64,000 nt of DNA, from positions 11,004,476-11,068,475 of the forward strand of contig ML660774.1 in the NCBI GenBank assembly GCA_007570785.1. Reading direction: 5' to 3'. Below the pieces are notes generated by a model that searched no databases, was not told the origin of the DNA, and worked only from the letters and a program-made list of their open reading frames with translations. Source of the DNA: Antilocapra americana. Taxonomy: Eukaryota; Chordata; Mammalia; Artiodactyla; Antilocapridae. Shown here in pieces: positions 1-12,230 of this stretch (positions within the stretch are counted from its first letter, which is position 1; every line of letters begins with the position of its first letter). Both the position numbers and the translations under genes were made by a program.

Positions 1-513
1 GAAAATCTCTGGCACTATTTGATCTATTTCTATTTAATATTTTGCCACTGGGCTACTCTTAATTGGTTACTGAGGCATATTTTCCATGATGGAGAAACAA
101 TAAGCATTCTTCCCACTTGGCCTTGTGTTTCAACCCTGCCTTTGTATTGCATTTAAAAAAAAAACACCCTAGATTTTCTTTTCAGAGTGTACAGCGAAGA
201 CTTGTAAATTAAAATCTGTAGGCGTTCTTACAGTGTTCTGCAAACCTGATGAGGTTTTGCAATCCTGTTCTGAGTGCTGCTAGTAGAGAAAAAAAGAGTG
301 TAGCACTACTAATTAGTGTTTATTTTTCCATCATGCTATTTTTTAATCCTGGTCCTCAGATACTGATTGGAATTGTAAGGAAGAGAATATAGCATGTCTC
401 TTTATTCCTTTAAAAAGGTGGAAACAAAGAAAAGTAGATTCCAAAGCAAGGAATCAAGCCATGGTTTCTAACCTTAGTTCCCTAACTGTACCACTTGGAA
501 ATATAAGTTGTAC
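1..513. other. Intergenic, no feature seen
   Basis: AT-rich single-copy-looking sequence. No exon-like open frame or known repeat recognised. Confidence 0.5.
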
Positions 514-640
514 ATGTTGCTTCAGTCACTTCAGTTGTGTCTGACTCTTTATGACCCCATGGACTGTAGCCCACCAGGCTCCTCTGTCCATGGGATTTCC
601 CAGGCAAGAATACTGGAGAAAGCTGCCATTTCCTAGTATA
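514..640 (-). repeat. Bov-tA SINE fragment
   Basis: Antisense SINE body with the hallmark segments GACCCCATGGACTGTAGCCC and CCAGGCAAGAATACTGGA. The tRNA-derived head is missing. Confidence 0.9.
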
Positions 641-1547
641 GGCCACCTTTAAAGCAGAGCAGCAGGAATTGTGCATGTGTATCTCTTCTTTCTATTGTTT
701 GGGAAAATAATTTATTCCCCAATTCCTACAGAAACCTTCTTGTATGCCCCCTTGTTTTTCCTTTTTAGTCCAAAACTGCTCTCTAGGAGAGCAGGACATA
801 TAGAGTCTATATGCCCATCAGAGACTCATCAATCTCTCCCACCTGCCAACCTATGATTACCAACTTTTCTTTTTCCATGTTCCTTTTACTGCCTTTTTCA
901 TTCCTCACTGGTGTGTTCTTTCCATAATACAGAAAAATGGACAAAGACTTAAGCATTTAGCAGAGGTATAAACAAAAATTTCTAACAGACAAATTTCCTC
1001 TTGACTTTCCCAAGAAAATGCCCCTCCCAACTTTTCAAGCTAAATTCAGCTTGCATGCCTGTGCACCCAGAGTCAGAGAATCCTGCACCACAGCCCAAGT
1101 ACCAGTTTTGAAGCTTCTCATTATCCCTACCCATCAACTCAGGCCTTGAAGCACATACCATCCACACCCATTACCCCTGCAGTTCCACACCGCTCTTCAT
1201 CAGCATCCTCAACCCTCCAGGAACCTGGCTCTCAGTCTTTCTCTTCACGGAGCCTCCCATCCTCGGTTTCATCAACTTCAGTACTGACAATATCCTGACC
1301 ATTCAAGCCTTAAAGGTTCCGTTAACTCAGCTCAGCTGATCTTTCACTCCACCTTAAATTAACTACAGGCCAGCGAGGTTAAGCATTGTGCTTTTGCTAG
1401 CTTCTTCCTAGATTGGAAACCCTTATCTCTAACACTGAATGACCCTTCAGGAGCATTACTGCTCATTCTTTTAACAAGAACACTTCTCATTTTTAAACAT
1501 TTTGAAATATGCCTTCTCAGTTCCAAGCCCTCTCTGTTATTATTAGA
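641..1547. other. Intergenic, no feature seen
   Basis: Short open frames only, without family resemblance. Confidence 0.5.
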
Positions 1548-1742
1548 TTTAAGCCCAGTCATGTCCAACTCTTTGCAACCCCATTGACTGTGTTGCAGTC
1601 AATGGCTCTTCTGTCCATGGAATTTTCCAGCCCGCCAGGCTCTTCTGTCCATGGAATTTTCCAGGTAACAATACTGAGTAGGTTTCCGTTTCCTCCTCCA
1701 GGGAACATTCCCTATCCAGGGACTGAATCCACGTCTCTTTAT
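1548..1742 (-). repeat. Bov-tA SINE with internal duplication
   Basis: Antisense, diverged Bov-tA. A block containing CTTCTGTCCATGGAATTTTC is tandemly repeated with about 33-nt spacing (from about 1610 and 1643). Confidence 0.88.
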
Positions 1743-2269
1743 ATGTTTTAATCACTTTGACTGAATAGATGCATATCCTACAATTCACAGATACTTCTCC
1801 TTCAGATTTGAGATACAGGTGCATATTAACAACCAGGAATAGACCCCATCTTTTCCTACGTGATCCTGATAAAAATGAAGTACAGAATTGTGGTTGGTCA
1901 TGCATCTTGTATCTTTAATACAACAATGACAGTGAGACAGTCCCTAAAATTTTATTTTAGAGTCTGGAGAACAGAAAGAAAGCTTATTTCAGAGATATTC
2001 TGAGATAAAAGCCCAATCCCCAAGGTGTATCTCCCCAGGTCCTTGATCCAGTCTTGCTTCAAGAATTCAGTTCTTCCAATGCCCACCACAAACTACAGAC
2101 TTTCTACAAGAAGGTTGGAGACCATGAATACCACCGAGACAGAGAGTGAAAGAAGTGTGGTTGAGGGAACAGGAGAAAAGGACAGGCTTGTAGAACTCCA
2201 GTTAGAATTTGAAGTGTGCTCCCCACTAAGTTTGGTTACTTAGAGAAGTTAGGATTCTGAGTTCTTTAA

Positions 2270-2850
2270 ATAATCAGTCACTTTATCATCATACATTTAT
2301 TATACACCATCATTATGTCAAGCATTGAGCCAGATATTGCAGATACAATAATTACAACATAGACATGACCTGTCTTGAGAGGATCTATAGATTAAGGCAG
2401 GCAGACTTCAAACAAATAATAAATAACTGAATAATTATATGTACAAACAACTGAAGAGGAGAAGTACAGAATAGGTGAAAACTGAATAACAGGGACCAAA
2501 CTTGGTTGAGACAGTTTTAAATCAGGGAAGGCTTCTCTAAGGAGGAAATAAGTTAAGCTGAACTCTCAGGAGTTATATATGTAAGGACAAGCATGATAAA
2601 GAACATTCCATGTATAGGAAGCCAGTTAGTAGGAACACTGAGGCAGAAAAAAACTGTGGTATTTTGGAGGAATTGCTTTAAAGGGAATGATTGAGGGGGT
2701 GTGATAAGCAATAATGCCTTCCAGAGAAAAAATCAGAAGCAATATGGCTTCTAAGCAGAGCCTTCTGAGCCATAGTTGAGAATTCTGACTTGATTGTAGG
2801 AATAACGGGAAATCACTGAAGAGATACTAAGCAGGGAAGTGAGAGCATAG
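2270..2850 (+). repeat. Tentative ancient mammalian interspersed repeat
   Basis: Phrases such as AAATCAGGGAAGGCTTCTCT, AAGAACATTCCATGTATAGG and GATACTAAGCAGGGAAGTGA resemble an old repeat. Related-looking stretches occur at 18260-18460, 26830-27080 and 53870-54030. I cannot name the family confidently. Confidence 0.4.
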
Positions 2851-3329
2851 GTAAAGAAAAAAAGAAATCTGAAGACCAGTTTCTGGGGCACCCCACAAAT
2901 AGAGGTCAGTTGAAAAACAGAAACCAGGGAGGATATTGAATACACTTGTCCAGGGAGGAATATAAGAATCAAAAAAGAGTGGTATTCCAGAAATAAAATG
3001 TTGAAGACATGACAATGGAACTGGGCATTTGAGGTAAAAAAAGAGAAGAGGTCAAAAACCATGAAAAACTAGAATATTAGAAAAATTGTTTTTGTGGACA
3101 TTACAATCAGCAAGAATATTGACAGTAATCATGTTTAAAAGAGTGATAGTGAGCCAGATGTGGAAAATCTTCAAAGGGTGAGGAAAAGCAGGAGCCATCA
3201 GGGTCTACAGATGATCTTGAGTGATGGTCCCAGCTTCCAAGTCAAGTCAAATAATTGTGAATGTCTGGGGTGTCAGTGATACAAGGCTGACCATATAAAA
3301 GTGTTGACAATCAACTACTCATTAACCTA

Positions 3330-3377
3330 CAGACATTGCAGGCAGATTCTTTATAAATTGAGCTACCAGGGAAGCCC
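3330..3377 (-). repeat. Bov-tA SINE head fragment
   Basis: Only the tRNA-derived end in antisense, GCAGGCAGATTCTTTA to CCAGGGAAGCCC. Confidence 0.8.
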
Positions 3378-3584
3378 ATGTAAAATTGCCAATTTTGCAA
3401 TTTCATATGCTTCAATCCAATATAACTGAATATATATAATATACATGGTAGAATATACACGTGAATTGTGATTGACCTCATAAGATGACAGCTATTTATG
3501 TTAGCAGTATCTTCTTTTTCAGTTGTAAACTACCTTTGTTAGGAATTCCTATTTTATGGCATGTGTATCTTTTTCTTTTACTTG

Positions 3585-3995
3585 CAGGATAATTCCTTCA
3601 CATTGTTGTGTTGGTTTCTGCCATATAACAACGTGAATCAGCCATAAATATACATATATCCCCTCCCTCTTGAGCCTCCCTCCCACTCTCAATCCCCATC
3701 CCATCTCTCCAGTTCATCACAGAGCACTGGACTAAGCGTCCTGTGTTACACAGCAACTTCCCACTGGGTATCTATTTTACACATGGTAATGTATATATTT
3801 CGATGCTACTCTCTCAGTTCATCCCACCCTCTCCTTCCCTCTCCTCTGTCCACAAGTCCATTCTCTACATCTATGCCTCTACTTCTGCCCTGCATGCATG
3901 TATATCTTTAACGACTCATCCTGATCTGCTCAGTACTTTTAGTAGGTCATTTAGTACTTATATATATGTTACTATAATTGCTACTGCTGACTTAT
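3585..3995 (-). repeat. L1 3'-end fragment
   Basis: Antisense ruminant L1 3' region, with ATCACAGAGCACTGGACT, GTGTTACACAGCAACTTCCC and CACAAGTCCATTCTCTACAT blocks. The same family recurs at 38558-39063. Confidence 0.85.
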
Positions 3996-5689
3996 GTTGT
4001 CATTTCAGGGTGAGAATCATTCTCCTCACCTTTGCTGGTTGGGAAATGATTGAGAAATACACACAGGCATCAGGTGGGAATCAACATCAGCTTTACTACT
4101 GATTAAGCTGGAAAAGAGAAAACGGTTGGGACCTGAGGCCAAGGTGGGGCATCAACTCCTTCTCCTCTAGAACGAAGTTATGCACTCAGTCATTTGACAA
4201 ATGCAAACTGCTTCCCAGGGGCACAATTTCTAACATGACAGAGAGTAAACCAAGGGTAGGGTAGGCTAGGTTGGGGGGCAGAAGAGGCAAGTATGTACAA
4301 AAGCCTCCATTTTAAATTACTTTCTCTCAGTGTCTCCCAGAGCCACCCTTTCATGATGCTTTCTTCAGAGTCTTCACAGCCATTGTGTCAACACTACACT
4401 TTTAAAAATTTGTTGGGTAGGTACAAATTTTGGAAGACATAGTCAAAGGTAGCAACTTCTTTCCCTTCTGCTCTTGTCAGCAGGGCTGACCACTATGGGC
4501 ACAGAGATCTGAATGAGAGAGCTACAGAAGCCAGGCCACACACATGCAGTGACCCATCCAGCTATCTACCAGTTAGGTAAGTTACCCTTCCCCTACGGAA
4601 ACATGTTAAAGGGATGGAGGAGAAAGGTGAAAATTTTCTCTTCCAAAACATCTAATGGTTTTGTAAGACCTAAAGCTTATACAATTTGGACGGTCCTCTT
4701 TAAGGGAACATATCCAAAATTACAAGTGTAAAATTAGGTAGAAGGTTTGGAAGATGCCTGAACAAGTGGAGACCTTGAAACCTAAGTGTTAGAGCTTTAT
4801 TAATATATGACATAAATATATATTAGTAGCTTCATAAATTTTCCTCTGCCCTTGAGAAGGTAGACAAACCTACTTCTATATGTACAGCAGTTAAGATGCT
4901 ATCAGGTACCACAATTCAATTTGCAAGCAAACCAACCTGAACTGGCTTAAATGATAAACAAGAGTAGTGGCTCACAGTAAGAAAGAGTCCAGTTGTTGGG
5001 CAGGCTCTGTGGTTGGTTGATCCAGTCGCTTAACAATGTCATAATGACCCAGTTTCTTTCCATCTCTCCTCTGTGCTGGCCACAGTATCTATTCATCGGT
5101 AAACAGCTCATTTCAAGTTTAGAGCATGAATGCCAGTAGTAGTGAAGACTAATAGCTTACTCTTTCCTGTTAGAAGAAAAAAGACAATTGCCTCAATCAT
5201 AGAGCAAAAGCCTTGATATTCAAACCATGGCCTACTGAATTCAGGAGTCTGAGTAACTCAGGCCAAAGCCAAGCATGGGGGCAAGAGGACTACGATAACC
5301 TTAAAACATCAGGCCAACAAGGGACTACCTCCAGAGATGGGACTAAGGACAAGGCTATGGCTCATCCAAGCCACACGGCTGCTGCATACTAGAGGAGTGA
5401 AACTGATGTTGGTGAAACAGCCACAGTATTCAATCAGAAGGTAGGGCATGGAATAAGCAAAATCTATTGTCTAACAAGACAGTCACTTGCTTTGCCTTTT
5501 CCCTTCCATCTTCATTTTTTCTCTCCCATAGGACTGAATTCTTCTCCCATAAGACAGGGCAGGAATCGTTTTTTTGCGAGTCACCCAGCACACAGAGTAA
5601 GTGCTTAGTGTTTATTGAGAGAAAAAATGAATTAATCACAAACTTATGAGAAACAACTCATTGGAAGCATTAAAAAGGAAATTAGAATG
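3996..5689. other. Intergenic, no feature seen
   Basis: No coding or repeat signature recognised. The longest open frames are about 70 codons. Confidence 0.5.
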
Positions 5690-5925
5690 GTTTACTTTGG
5701 CCACCTGATGTGAAGAACAGACTCATTTGAAAAAATTCTGATGCTGGGAAAGACTGAAGACAGGAGGAAAAGGGGACGACAGAGGATGAGATGGTTGGAT
5801 GGCATCACTGACTCAATGGACCTGAGTTTGAGTAAACTCTGGGAGTTGGTGATGGACAGGGAGGCCTGACATGCTGCAGTCCACGGGGTCGCAGAGTCGG
5901 ACATGACTAACTGAACTGAACTGAC
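5690..5925 (+). repeat. BovB LINE 3' fragment
   Basis: Sense copy of the last ~235 nt of BovB, with GATGAGATGGTTGGATGGCA, GACTCAATGGACCTGAGTTT and the terminal GAACTGAACTGA. Severely 5'-truncated. Confidence 0.92.
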
Positions 5926-6021
5926 GTAAAATGGAACTATGCAGGAATATGAAGTCAGAACAACAACAAAAGATGTATTTAGAGACTATTGATTTGAACT
6001 GAATTGACAATTTTCAGGTTA

Positions 6022-6228
6022 CAAGGACTTTCCCTGTGTAAGAATCCGCCTTCCAGTGCAGGGGATGCAGGTTGGATCCCTGGTCTGGGAGCAAAGACCC
6101 TGCATGCCTCGGGGCAACTACGCCCCTGAGCCACAAATACTGACCCAGTGGAGTCCGGAGCGTGCAAGTTGCAACTAGAGGATCCCACATGCCACATCTA
6201 AGACATGACACAGCCAAATAAATAACTA
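6022..6228 (+). repeat. CHR-2-type tRNA-Glu SINE
   Basis: Head AGGACTTTCCCTGTG, then GCAGGGGATGCAGGTTGGAT and a tail of AAATAAATAA. Shared by ruminants, whales and hippos. Confidence 0.85.
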
Positions 6229-7524
6229 AAAATGAGAATAATAATTCTCAGGTCAGAACCATATGTCTTATCAAAGAAAGTAGAAAGAGACAGAAGGACT
6301 TTTTTGTAAAGTGACTCTTCAGATTCTCACATTCCTGTGGTGTCAGGGGTTCAACAAGACATCAAAAACATTTCACAAAGAAACAGAAAGGTTAAGTGCA
6401 AAGTGAGGGATAATTAAGATAACTATTTGACTTTGACACTATATGTGGGGACAATTAGATTAAATGGGAGCACTTATAGTTTTGTAACAGAATATCATTA
6501 TACCTTGAGTCAAAGATATTAATTTAACATGTTTTTCTATATAAAAGCAAAATATATAAAGCAAGTAATCTTATTTTCGTGTGATAAATAAAACTGCTGG
6601 AAGGAAGGAATCATGTAACATATTTGAAAGACAGAATTCTGATTTCCATGTTTCATCTTTAGATTTCTTCCTGAAAATATGGACAAAAATCAAAGCTTTG
6701 AAACTCAGATTACATTTTGGATATTCTGTCTTTTTTTTTAAATTAATTAAGCAACTCATTGGTAAATACTTCTGGTAAAAAAAATTTTTAATGGAACCTT
6801 ATTTCCATATTTCTTGCTTTTTTAGTGTAAACCTTTGAATATTCAGCTTTATTAAATCAAGTCATACCTGTTCTGGGTAATATGTTATGTGCGATACATT
6901 TCATTCAGGGTTGGGTGGTTAAGCTGCAATGATTTTAAATCAAGTCTCCACCTCAGGAACCCAGGAATGTTAGGTGGGAGATGAGAAAAAGTTCACAGCT
7001 TGCCAAGAACTTCAGCTATTCTGATAAACAATTTGAGTACTGATGCTGACTCTTCATACTAAACAGGTTATCCAAGTCTTATTCTTGATGCTTGCTGTGT
7101 AGATAACATTTGAACCACCCTTTCCAACATAATCATTTGTACACTTAAATACCATTTCTATGAATATATCAGTATGCCATAAAGCACAGTGAAGTTTCAT
7201 ATGGCTGCACAATTTGCCTTGGTCTTCCTTCTGTACATTTCTAGTACCAAAAAATCGAGTAGGTTAAGAAAAAAAGATGTAGGTGTAATTAATAAAATGG
7301 CATAATCTTAGGGAACCTGATTTAAATTTTGTCTGAAAACAGAATCAAAAGTATATAATACTGAAAGTTAAATGCAAAGTTATATGAAAATTGTGTCTAA
7401 GAACACTATGCCAATTGACATATATTTTCTGTGTAAACATTCTGATTTTGCCAGACCATCTAACGAGCAATTAACATCCTCTTGTTAGGAAAAAAGAAAT
7501 GTGTTTGGGGATGTGTTTTTTAAA
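6229..7524. other. Intergenic, no feature seen
   Basis: AT-rich sequence. Nothing beyond short A/T tracts. Confidence 0.5.
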
Positions 7525-7672
7525 TATTTATTTATTTGGCTGTGCTGGGTCTTAGTTTCATCACGTGAGATCTTTCATTGTCACACAGTCTTAGTTGCTT
7601 CATGGCATGTGGGATATTAGTTCCCCACATTGTAGGGCAGATTCTTAACTACTGGACCACCAGGGAAGTCCC
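7525..7672 (-). repeat. CHR-2-type SINE
   Basis: Antisense copy: TTATTTATTTGGCTGTGCTG at one end, ACCACCAGGGAAGTCCC at the other. Confidence 0.85.
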
Positions 7673-7721
7673 TAGTAACATGTTTTAAGTGCTCTCTGTA
7701 GTATTTAAGATAAATGATCTG

Positions 7722-9113
7722 AAGGATGTGGAGAAAAGGAAACCCTCCTACACTGTTGATGGGGATGTAAATTGTTGAAACCACTGTGAAAAACAGTATG
7801 GCAGTTTCTCCAAAAACTAAAAATAGAGTAGTTCTATTTTTAGGTCACTACTATATGACCTAGTTTTAAAGAGCCTCTTGATGAAAGTGAAAGAGGAGGG
7901 TGAAAAGGTTGGTTTAAAAGTCAACATTCCAAAAACTAAGATCATGGCATCTGGTCCCATCAATTCATGGCAAATAGATGGGAAAACAGTGGAATCAGTG
8001 AGCGACCTTATTTTCTTGGGCTCCAAAATCATTGCAGATGGTGACTGCAGCCATGAAATTAAAAGACGCTTGCTCCTTGGAAAAAAGCTGCAACCAACCT
8101 AGACAGCATATTAAAAAGCAGAGACATTACTTTGCCAACAAAGGTCCATCTAATCAAAGCTATGGTTTTTCCAGTAGTCATGTATGGATGTGAGAGCTAC
8201 TATAAAGAAAGCTGAGCAGAGAAGAACTGATGTTTTTGAACTGTGGTGTTGGAGAAGACTCTCAAAGAGCCCCTTGGACTGCAAGGAGATCAACCAGTCC
8301 ATCCTAAAGGAAATCAGTCCTGAATATTCATTGGAAGGACTGCTGTTGAAGCTGAAACTCCAATACTATGGCCACCTGATGAGAAGAACTGACTCATTTG
8401 AAAAGACCTTGATGCTGGGAAAGATGGAAGGCAGGAGGAGAAGGGGAAACAGAGGACGAGATGGTTGGATGGCATCACCGACTCAATGGACCTGAGTTTG
8501 GGTAAACTCTGGGAGTTGGCAATGGACAGGGAGGCCTGATGTGCTACAGTCCATGGGGTTGCAAAGAGATGGACACAACTGAGCAACTGAACTGAACTGA
8601 TATAACTTAGAAATTCCACTTCTGGGTATATATCCAAAAACAGTAATGGAAAAGATATATGCACTCCTATCTTTATAACATCATCATTTATAACAACCAA
8701 GGTATGGAAGAAACCTAAGTGTTTATCAGGATGAATGGATAAAGAAGTAGTGGTATATAAATATATACAATGGAATACTACTGAGCCATATAAAAGAAGG
8801 AAATTTTGCCATTTGTAGTAAAATGGATGGACTTGGAAAGTATAATGCTTAGTGAAATAATATAGAGAAATACAAAATACTGTATGCTATCACTCATATT
8901 GTGGAATCTTAAAAATAAAACAAACCAGTTAATCAACAAAAAGGAAGTACACTCAAAGATATTGAAAACAAACTAGTGGTTACCATTTGGGGAGAAGTGA
9001 AAGGGGAGGGGCAATAATGCAATTATATTAAATCATGTGTGTGTAACTTTTGAAAATTATAAAGCACCACAGAATTTAAAGAAGCTTTTATTTGATAAAA
9101 ATGTTTTTTAAAA
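7722..9113 (+). repeat. L1 3' fragment interrupted by BovB
   Basis: L1 ORF2 end and 3' UTR, sense: GGATGTGGAGAAAAGGAAAC before the BovB insert, and CCACTTCTGGGTATATATCC and ACAATGGAATACTACTGAGC after it. The halves join if 7864-8600 is removed. Confidence 0.9.
7864..8600 (+). repeat. BovB (RTE) LINE, 5'-truncated, inside L1
   Basis: About 740 nt encoding the end of the RTE reverse transcriptase in broken frames. Fragments include KTKIMASGPINSWQIDGKT, IFLGSKIIADGDCSHEIKRR and ELWCWRRLSKSPLDCKE. It ends in the tail GAACTGAACTGA. Imperfect target duplications TATGACCTAG (7854-7863) and TATAACTTAG (8601-8610) flank it. Not coding-competent. Confidence 0.95.
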
Positions 9114-9120
9114 AAGATGA

Positions 9121-10550
9121 ATGATCAATGCCAGCACAGTGTGTGCTCGGGATGAGCATGTTCAGGGTGGGCATTTCTTGTTCTCGCCAATGTGCCACTG
9201 TAGCCAGGCCCTTGCTTGCTGTGTAACCCAACCATGGCTTCAATTAGGAAGAGCTACAGAAAAATCTAGAAGAGCTGAAGGTGCCGCTGGAAAAAGCCAC
9301 CAGAAAAAGAGTATCTGATCCCCTCACAGCTGAAAAATCCAAGATTGAGACAGAAATCAAAAACAAGATGCAGCAGAAATCACAAGGGAAAGCAAAACTT
9401 TTAGAAAATGAAAAGCTAGCTGCTGTGGCTGCTCTTATTAAAACAGCATACATAGCGAAATTCAGTAATTATGGATGGGATCAGTCAGACAAGTGTATGA
9501 AAATTACATTAACTTCACTGGAGTTCATCAAGTGCCCACTGAGAATGTGCAGGTACGTTTCACAGAGAGGTCATTCGATCTTTTGGTAAAGAATTTAAAT
9601 GGGAAGAGTTACTCCATGATTATGAACAATCTCTTGAAACCCATCTCTGTGGAAGGCAGTTCAAAAGAGGTCAAGACAGATACAGTTCTTATCTACATAA
9701 AGAAAGTAGAAAACACATAATGGAACTACCTGACTCAGATTGAAAAAATGCAAAGAGAAAGATTAGACCTCCTGTGACACTGAAACAGATCCTAGTGAGG
9801 AATTAATGAATGTTCTAAAGAAAATTTACAAAGATGGAGATGATATGAAGCGAACCATTAATAAAGCCTGAGTGGAATCAAGAGAGAAGTAAGCCAAAGG
9901 AGATACAGAATTCTGAAACCTGAGTCTTTTTGGGAACTGTGATGTGGAAATAAAATGTTTCCAATACAATGCTGGTGACATGTCACAAATAAATGTGACG
10001 TGTAACTACTTACACAGCCTTCTTCTAAGTAAAGGCAATGAATTCTCCATTTGCTACTGGAGGATTTATTTAAATAGTGGTTTAGTCACTAAGTTATGTC
10101 TGACTCTTGTGACCCCATGGACTATAGGCTGCCAGGCTCCTATGTCCATGGGATTCTCCAGGTGAGAACACACGTGTGGGTTGCCATTTCCTTCTCCAGA
10201 GGATCTTCCTGACCCAAGAATTGAGCCCAGGTCTCCTGCAATACAGACAGATTCTTTACCGACTGAGCTGAGGTAAGCCCCTGATTTAAATAAAATACGT
10301 TTATTAAACACTTTCTCCAAAGATGGTTTGTTCGGTAACTGGGTCATTTTATTCAAGAAAAGAGTAATGTATTCTAATGTGAAATGTAGAAAGTCTTGCC
10401 TAATGAAAATGCCACGTTATGTGTATTATTATTCGGCTAGGAGGTAGAAAACAAGTTACCACTGCTTGCCTTTCAGTTCCTAGCATCAGCTCCCACCAAG
10501 AATAAGTAAAAATAAAACCTGAATTTTTGCATAAAATGCAAAAAAAAAAA
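9121..10550 (+). pseudogene. CACYBP: Processed pseudogene of CACYBP (calcyclin-binding protein)
   Basis: Intronless copy of the calcyclin-binding/SIP mRNA. The coding remnant runs from the ATG at 9234 to the TGA ending at 9916. Recognisable segments include [29 protein letters not shown], [10 protein letters not shown] and [20 protein letters not shown]. It is broken by a 5-nt insertion after codon 3, another frameshift near 9500, and in-frame stops near the C-terminus (at the positions of a Trp and a Gln). The 3' UTR has AATAAAA and an A-tract (10540-10550). An 11-nt direct repeat AAAAAAGATGA flanks it (9110-9120 and 10545-10555), as in L1-mediated insertion. A Bov-tA at 10077-10283 later inserted in its 3' UTR. 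Confidence 0.88.
10077..10283 (-). repeat. Bov-tA SINE inside the CACYBP pseudogene
   Basis: Full antisense Bov-tA flanked by a 9-nt duplication ATTTAAATA (10068-10076 and 10284-10292). It dates the pseudogene as older than this SINE. Confidence 0.93.
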
Positions 10551-10951
10551 GATGATTTCAAATCAAACAGCCATTTATATATGATGGGGATCCTCTACTT
10601 TTTTTTTTTCTCTTTTTTTGCAGACTTATTCTAAGGTCCAAGATAAATCAACCTATTTACACATTTGCACAGAGTGAAGCCCAGGTCTTCACAATAGCTC
10701 CTTATGACCAATATAATCTGCCTTACCTCTCAGACTTCACCTACTTCTTTAACCCCTCTTCCTTCTGCTCCACCCACAGTGACTTCCTTGCTATAGCCAA
10801 ACATACCAGGCACATTCTGTTAACCCTTTGCTCCGGCTGCTCCCTCTGCCTGAAATACTCTTCCCTAGCCATCCACAAAACTAACTCCTCATCTCCTTTA
10901 AATCTCTGTTCAAATATCACTTTCTCAATAATGCTTTTCTTGTCCCTGTAT

Positions 10952-11167
10952 GCTAAGTCACTTCAGTCCTGTCAGACTCTGTGCAACCCTATGGACTGTA
11001 GACCACCAGGCTCCTATGTTTAGGCAATTTTCCAGGCACGAATACTGGAGTCAGCTGCCATTTCCTACTCCCAAGAGAGCTTCCTAACCCAGGGATCAAA
11101 CCTGCGCCTCTTAAGGTCTCCTGCATTGGCAGGTGGATTCTTTACCACTAGCACCACCTGGGAAGCC
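10952..11167 (-). repeat. Bov-tA SINE
   Basis: Antisense full-length copy, GCTAAGTCACTTCAGTCCTG to CACCTGGGAAGCCCC. Confidence 0.92.
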
Positions 11168-11278
11168 CCTGTCCTGTCCATTCTACTTAAATTGTGACTC
11201 TTCCTACTCTCAAACCACTCCCTCCCCACCACTCTGCTTTTTCTCTGAAACGTTTATTACCCTCTAACATCCTATGTA

Positions 11279-11489
11279 GGGATTTCCCAGGCAGCTCAAT
11301 GGTAAAGAATCCACCTGCCAATGCAGGAGAGGTGGGTTCAATCCCTGGGTCAGGAAGATCCCCTGGACAAGGAAATGGCAACTCACTCCAGTATTCTTGG
11401 CCGGAGAATTCCATGGACAGAGGAGCAAGGTGGGCTATAACCCATAGGGTTGCAAAGAGTTGGACATGACTTGGCAAGTGAACAAAAAC
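11279..11489 (+). repeat. Bov-tA SINE with perfect target duplication
   Basis: Sense copy flanked by a perfect 13-nt direct repeat AACATCCTATGTA (11266-11278 and 11490-11502). Confidence 0.95.
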
Positions 11490-12027
11490 AACATCCTATG
11501 TAAATTTCCTTGGGTTTGATGTTTATTGTCCATTTCTCATCTAGAATGTAAGCCTTATGAGGGAGGAGCCTTCTGTCTCTTTTGTTCTGTTTATCCTCAG
11601 TGTCTGGACAAATGATTGGCACACTGCAGGTGGACAGTAAATCTTGTTTGAATTAATGAACATTTCTATGATCTTCTTGCTCATTACAGAATCAGGAACT
11701 ACTTTAATCATGTGATATGTTTCAAAACTCAAACTTTCCTCATCAGAGAGAGGAATCCTGTCATCTACCACAAAAAAAAAAAAGGAAAAGAAAAAATTGG
11801 AGTAAATGTTCCCACATAGCAAATTCTCATTTCCCAATCTCCAGCAAAAACATGGTAATACAAATGGGTAAAACTGCAATCTCAACCTTACATAAGAAAA
11901 AAATATATATATGAAGATTTTAGTGACAGTATTCTGATTTTACTGAAGCATTAAAAAAAACTGCCAGTTAGAAGTCAAAAAGGTTCTATCAGAAAGTGGA
12001 ACCAAGAGCTCAGGATTTCCTATTGAA

Positions 12028-12230
12028 CTTATATGGCTAAGATGGTAAAGAATCTGCCTGCAATGGGGGAGACCTGGGTTCCATTCCTGGGTCGGGAAGA
12101 TCCCCTGGAGGAGGGCATGGCAATCCACTCCAGTATTCTTGCCTGGAAAATCCCACGGACAGAGGAGCGTCGCAGACTCTAGTACACAGGGTCGCAAAGA
12201 ATCGGACACGGCTGAGCGACCGACACTCAT
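12028..12230 (+). repeat. Bov-tA SINE
   Basis: Sense copy, TAAGATGGTAAAGAATCTGC to CGGACACGGCTGAGCGAC, ending about 330 nt before the CpG island. Confidence 0.92.

Larger units (their letters stand above)
10690..11660 (-). repeat. Ancient L2-type LINE tail, split by two SINEs
   Basis: Antisense L2-like motifs: CCCTCTGCCTGAAATACTCT, TCAAATATCACTTTCTCAAT and later TAGAATGTAAGCCTTATGAG and TGGCACACTGCAGGTGGACA. Interrupted at 10952-11167 and 11279-11489 by Bov-tA. Confidence 0.65.

Noticed and set aside
1549..1905. 118-codon - strand open frame
   Set aside because: Mostly sense translation of a Bov-tA SINE on the - strand.
8184..8495. 103-codon frame resembling a reverse transcriptase
   Set aside because: Decayed BovB C-terminus. 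It is 5'-truncated and frame-shifted relative to 7878-8102, so not a functional enzyme.
9281..9720. Functional single-exon CACYBP-like gene
   Set aside because: Frameshifts and in-frame stops break the coding region. It is a processed pseudogene.
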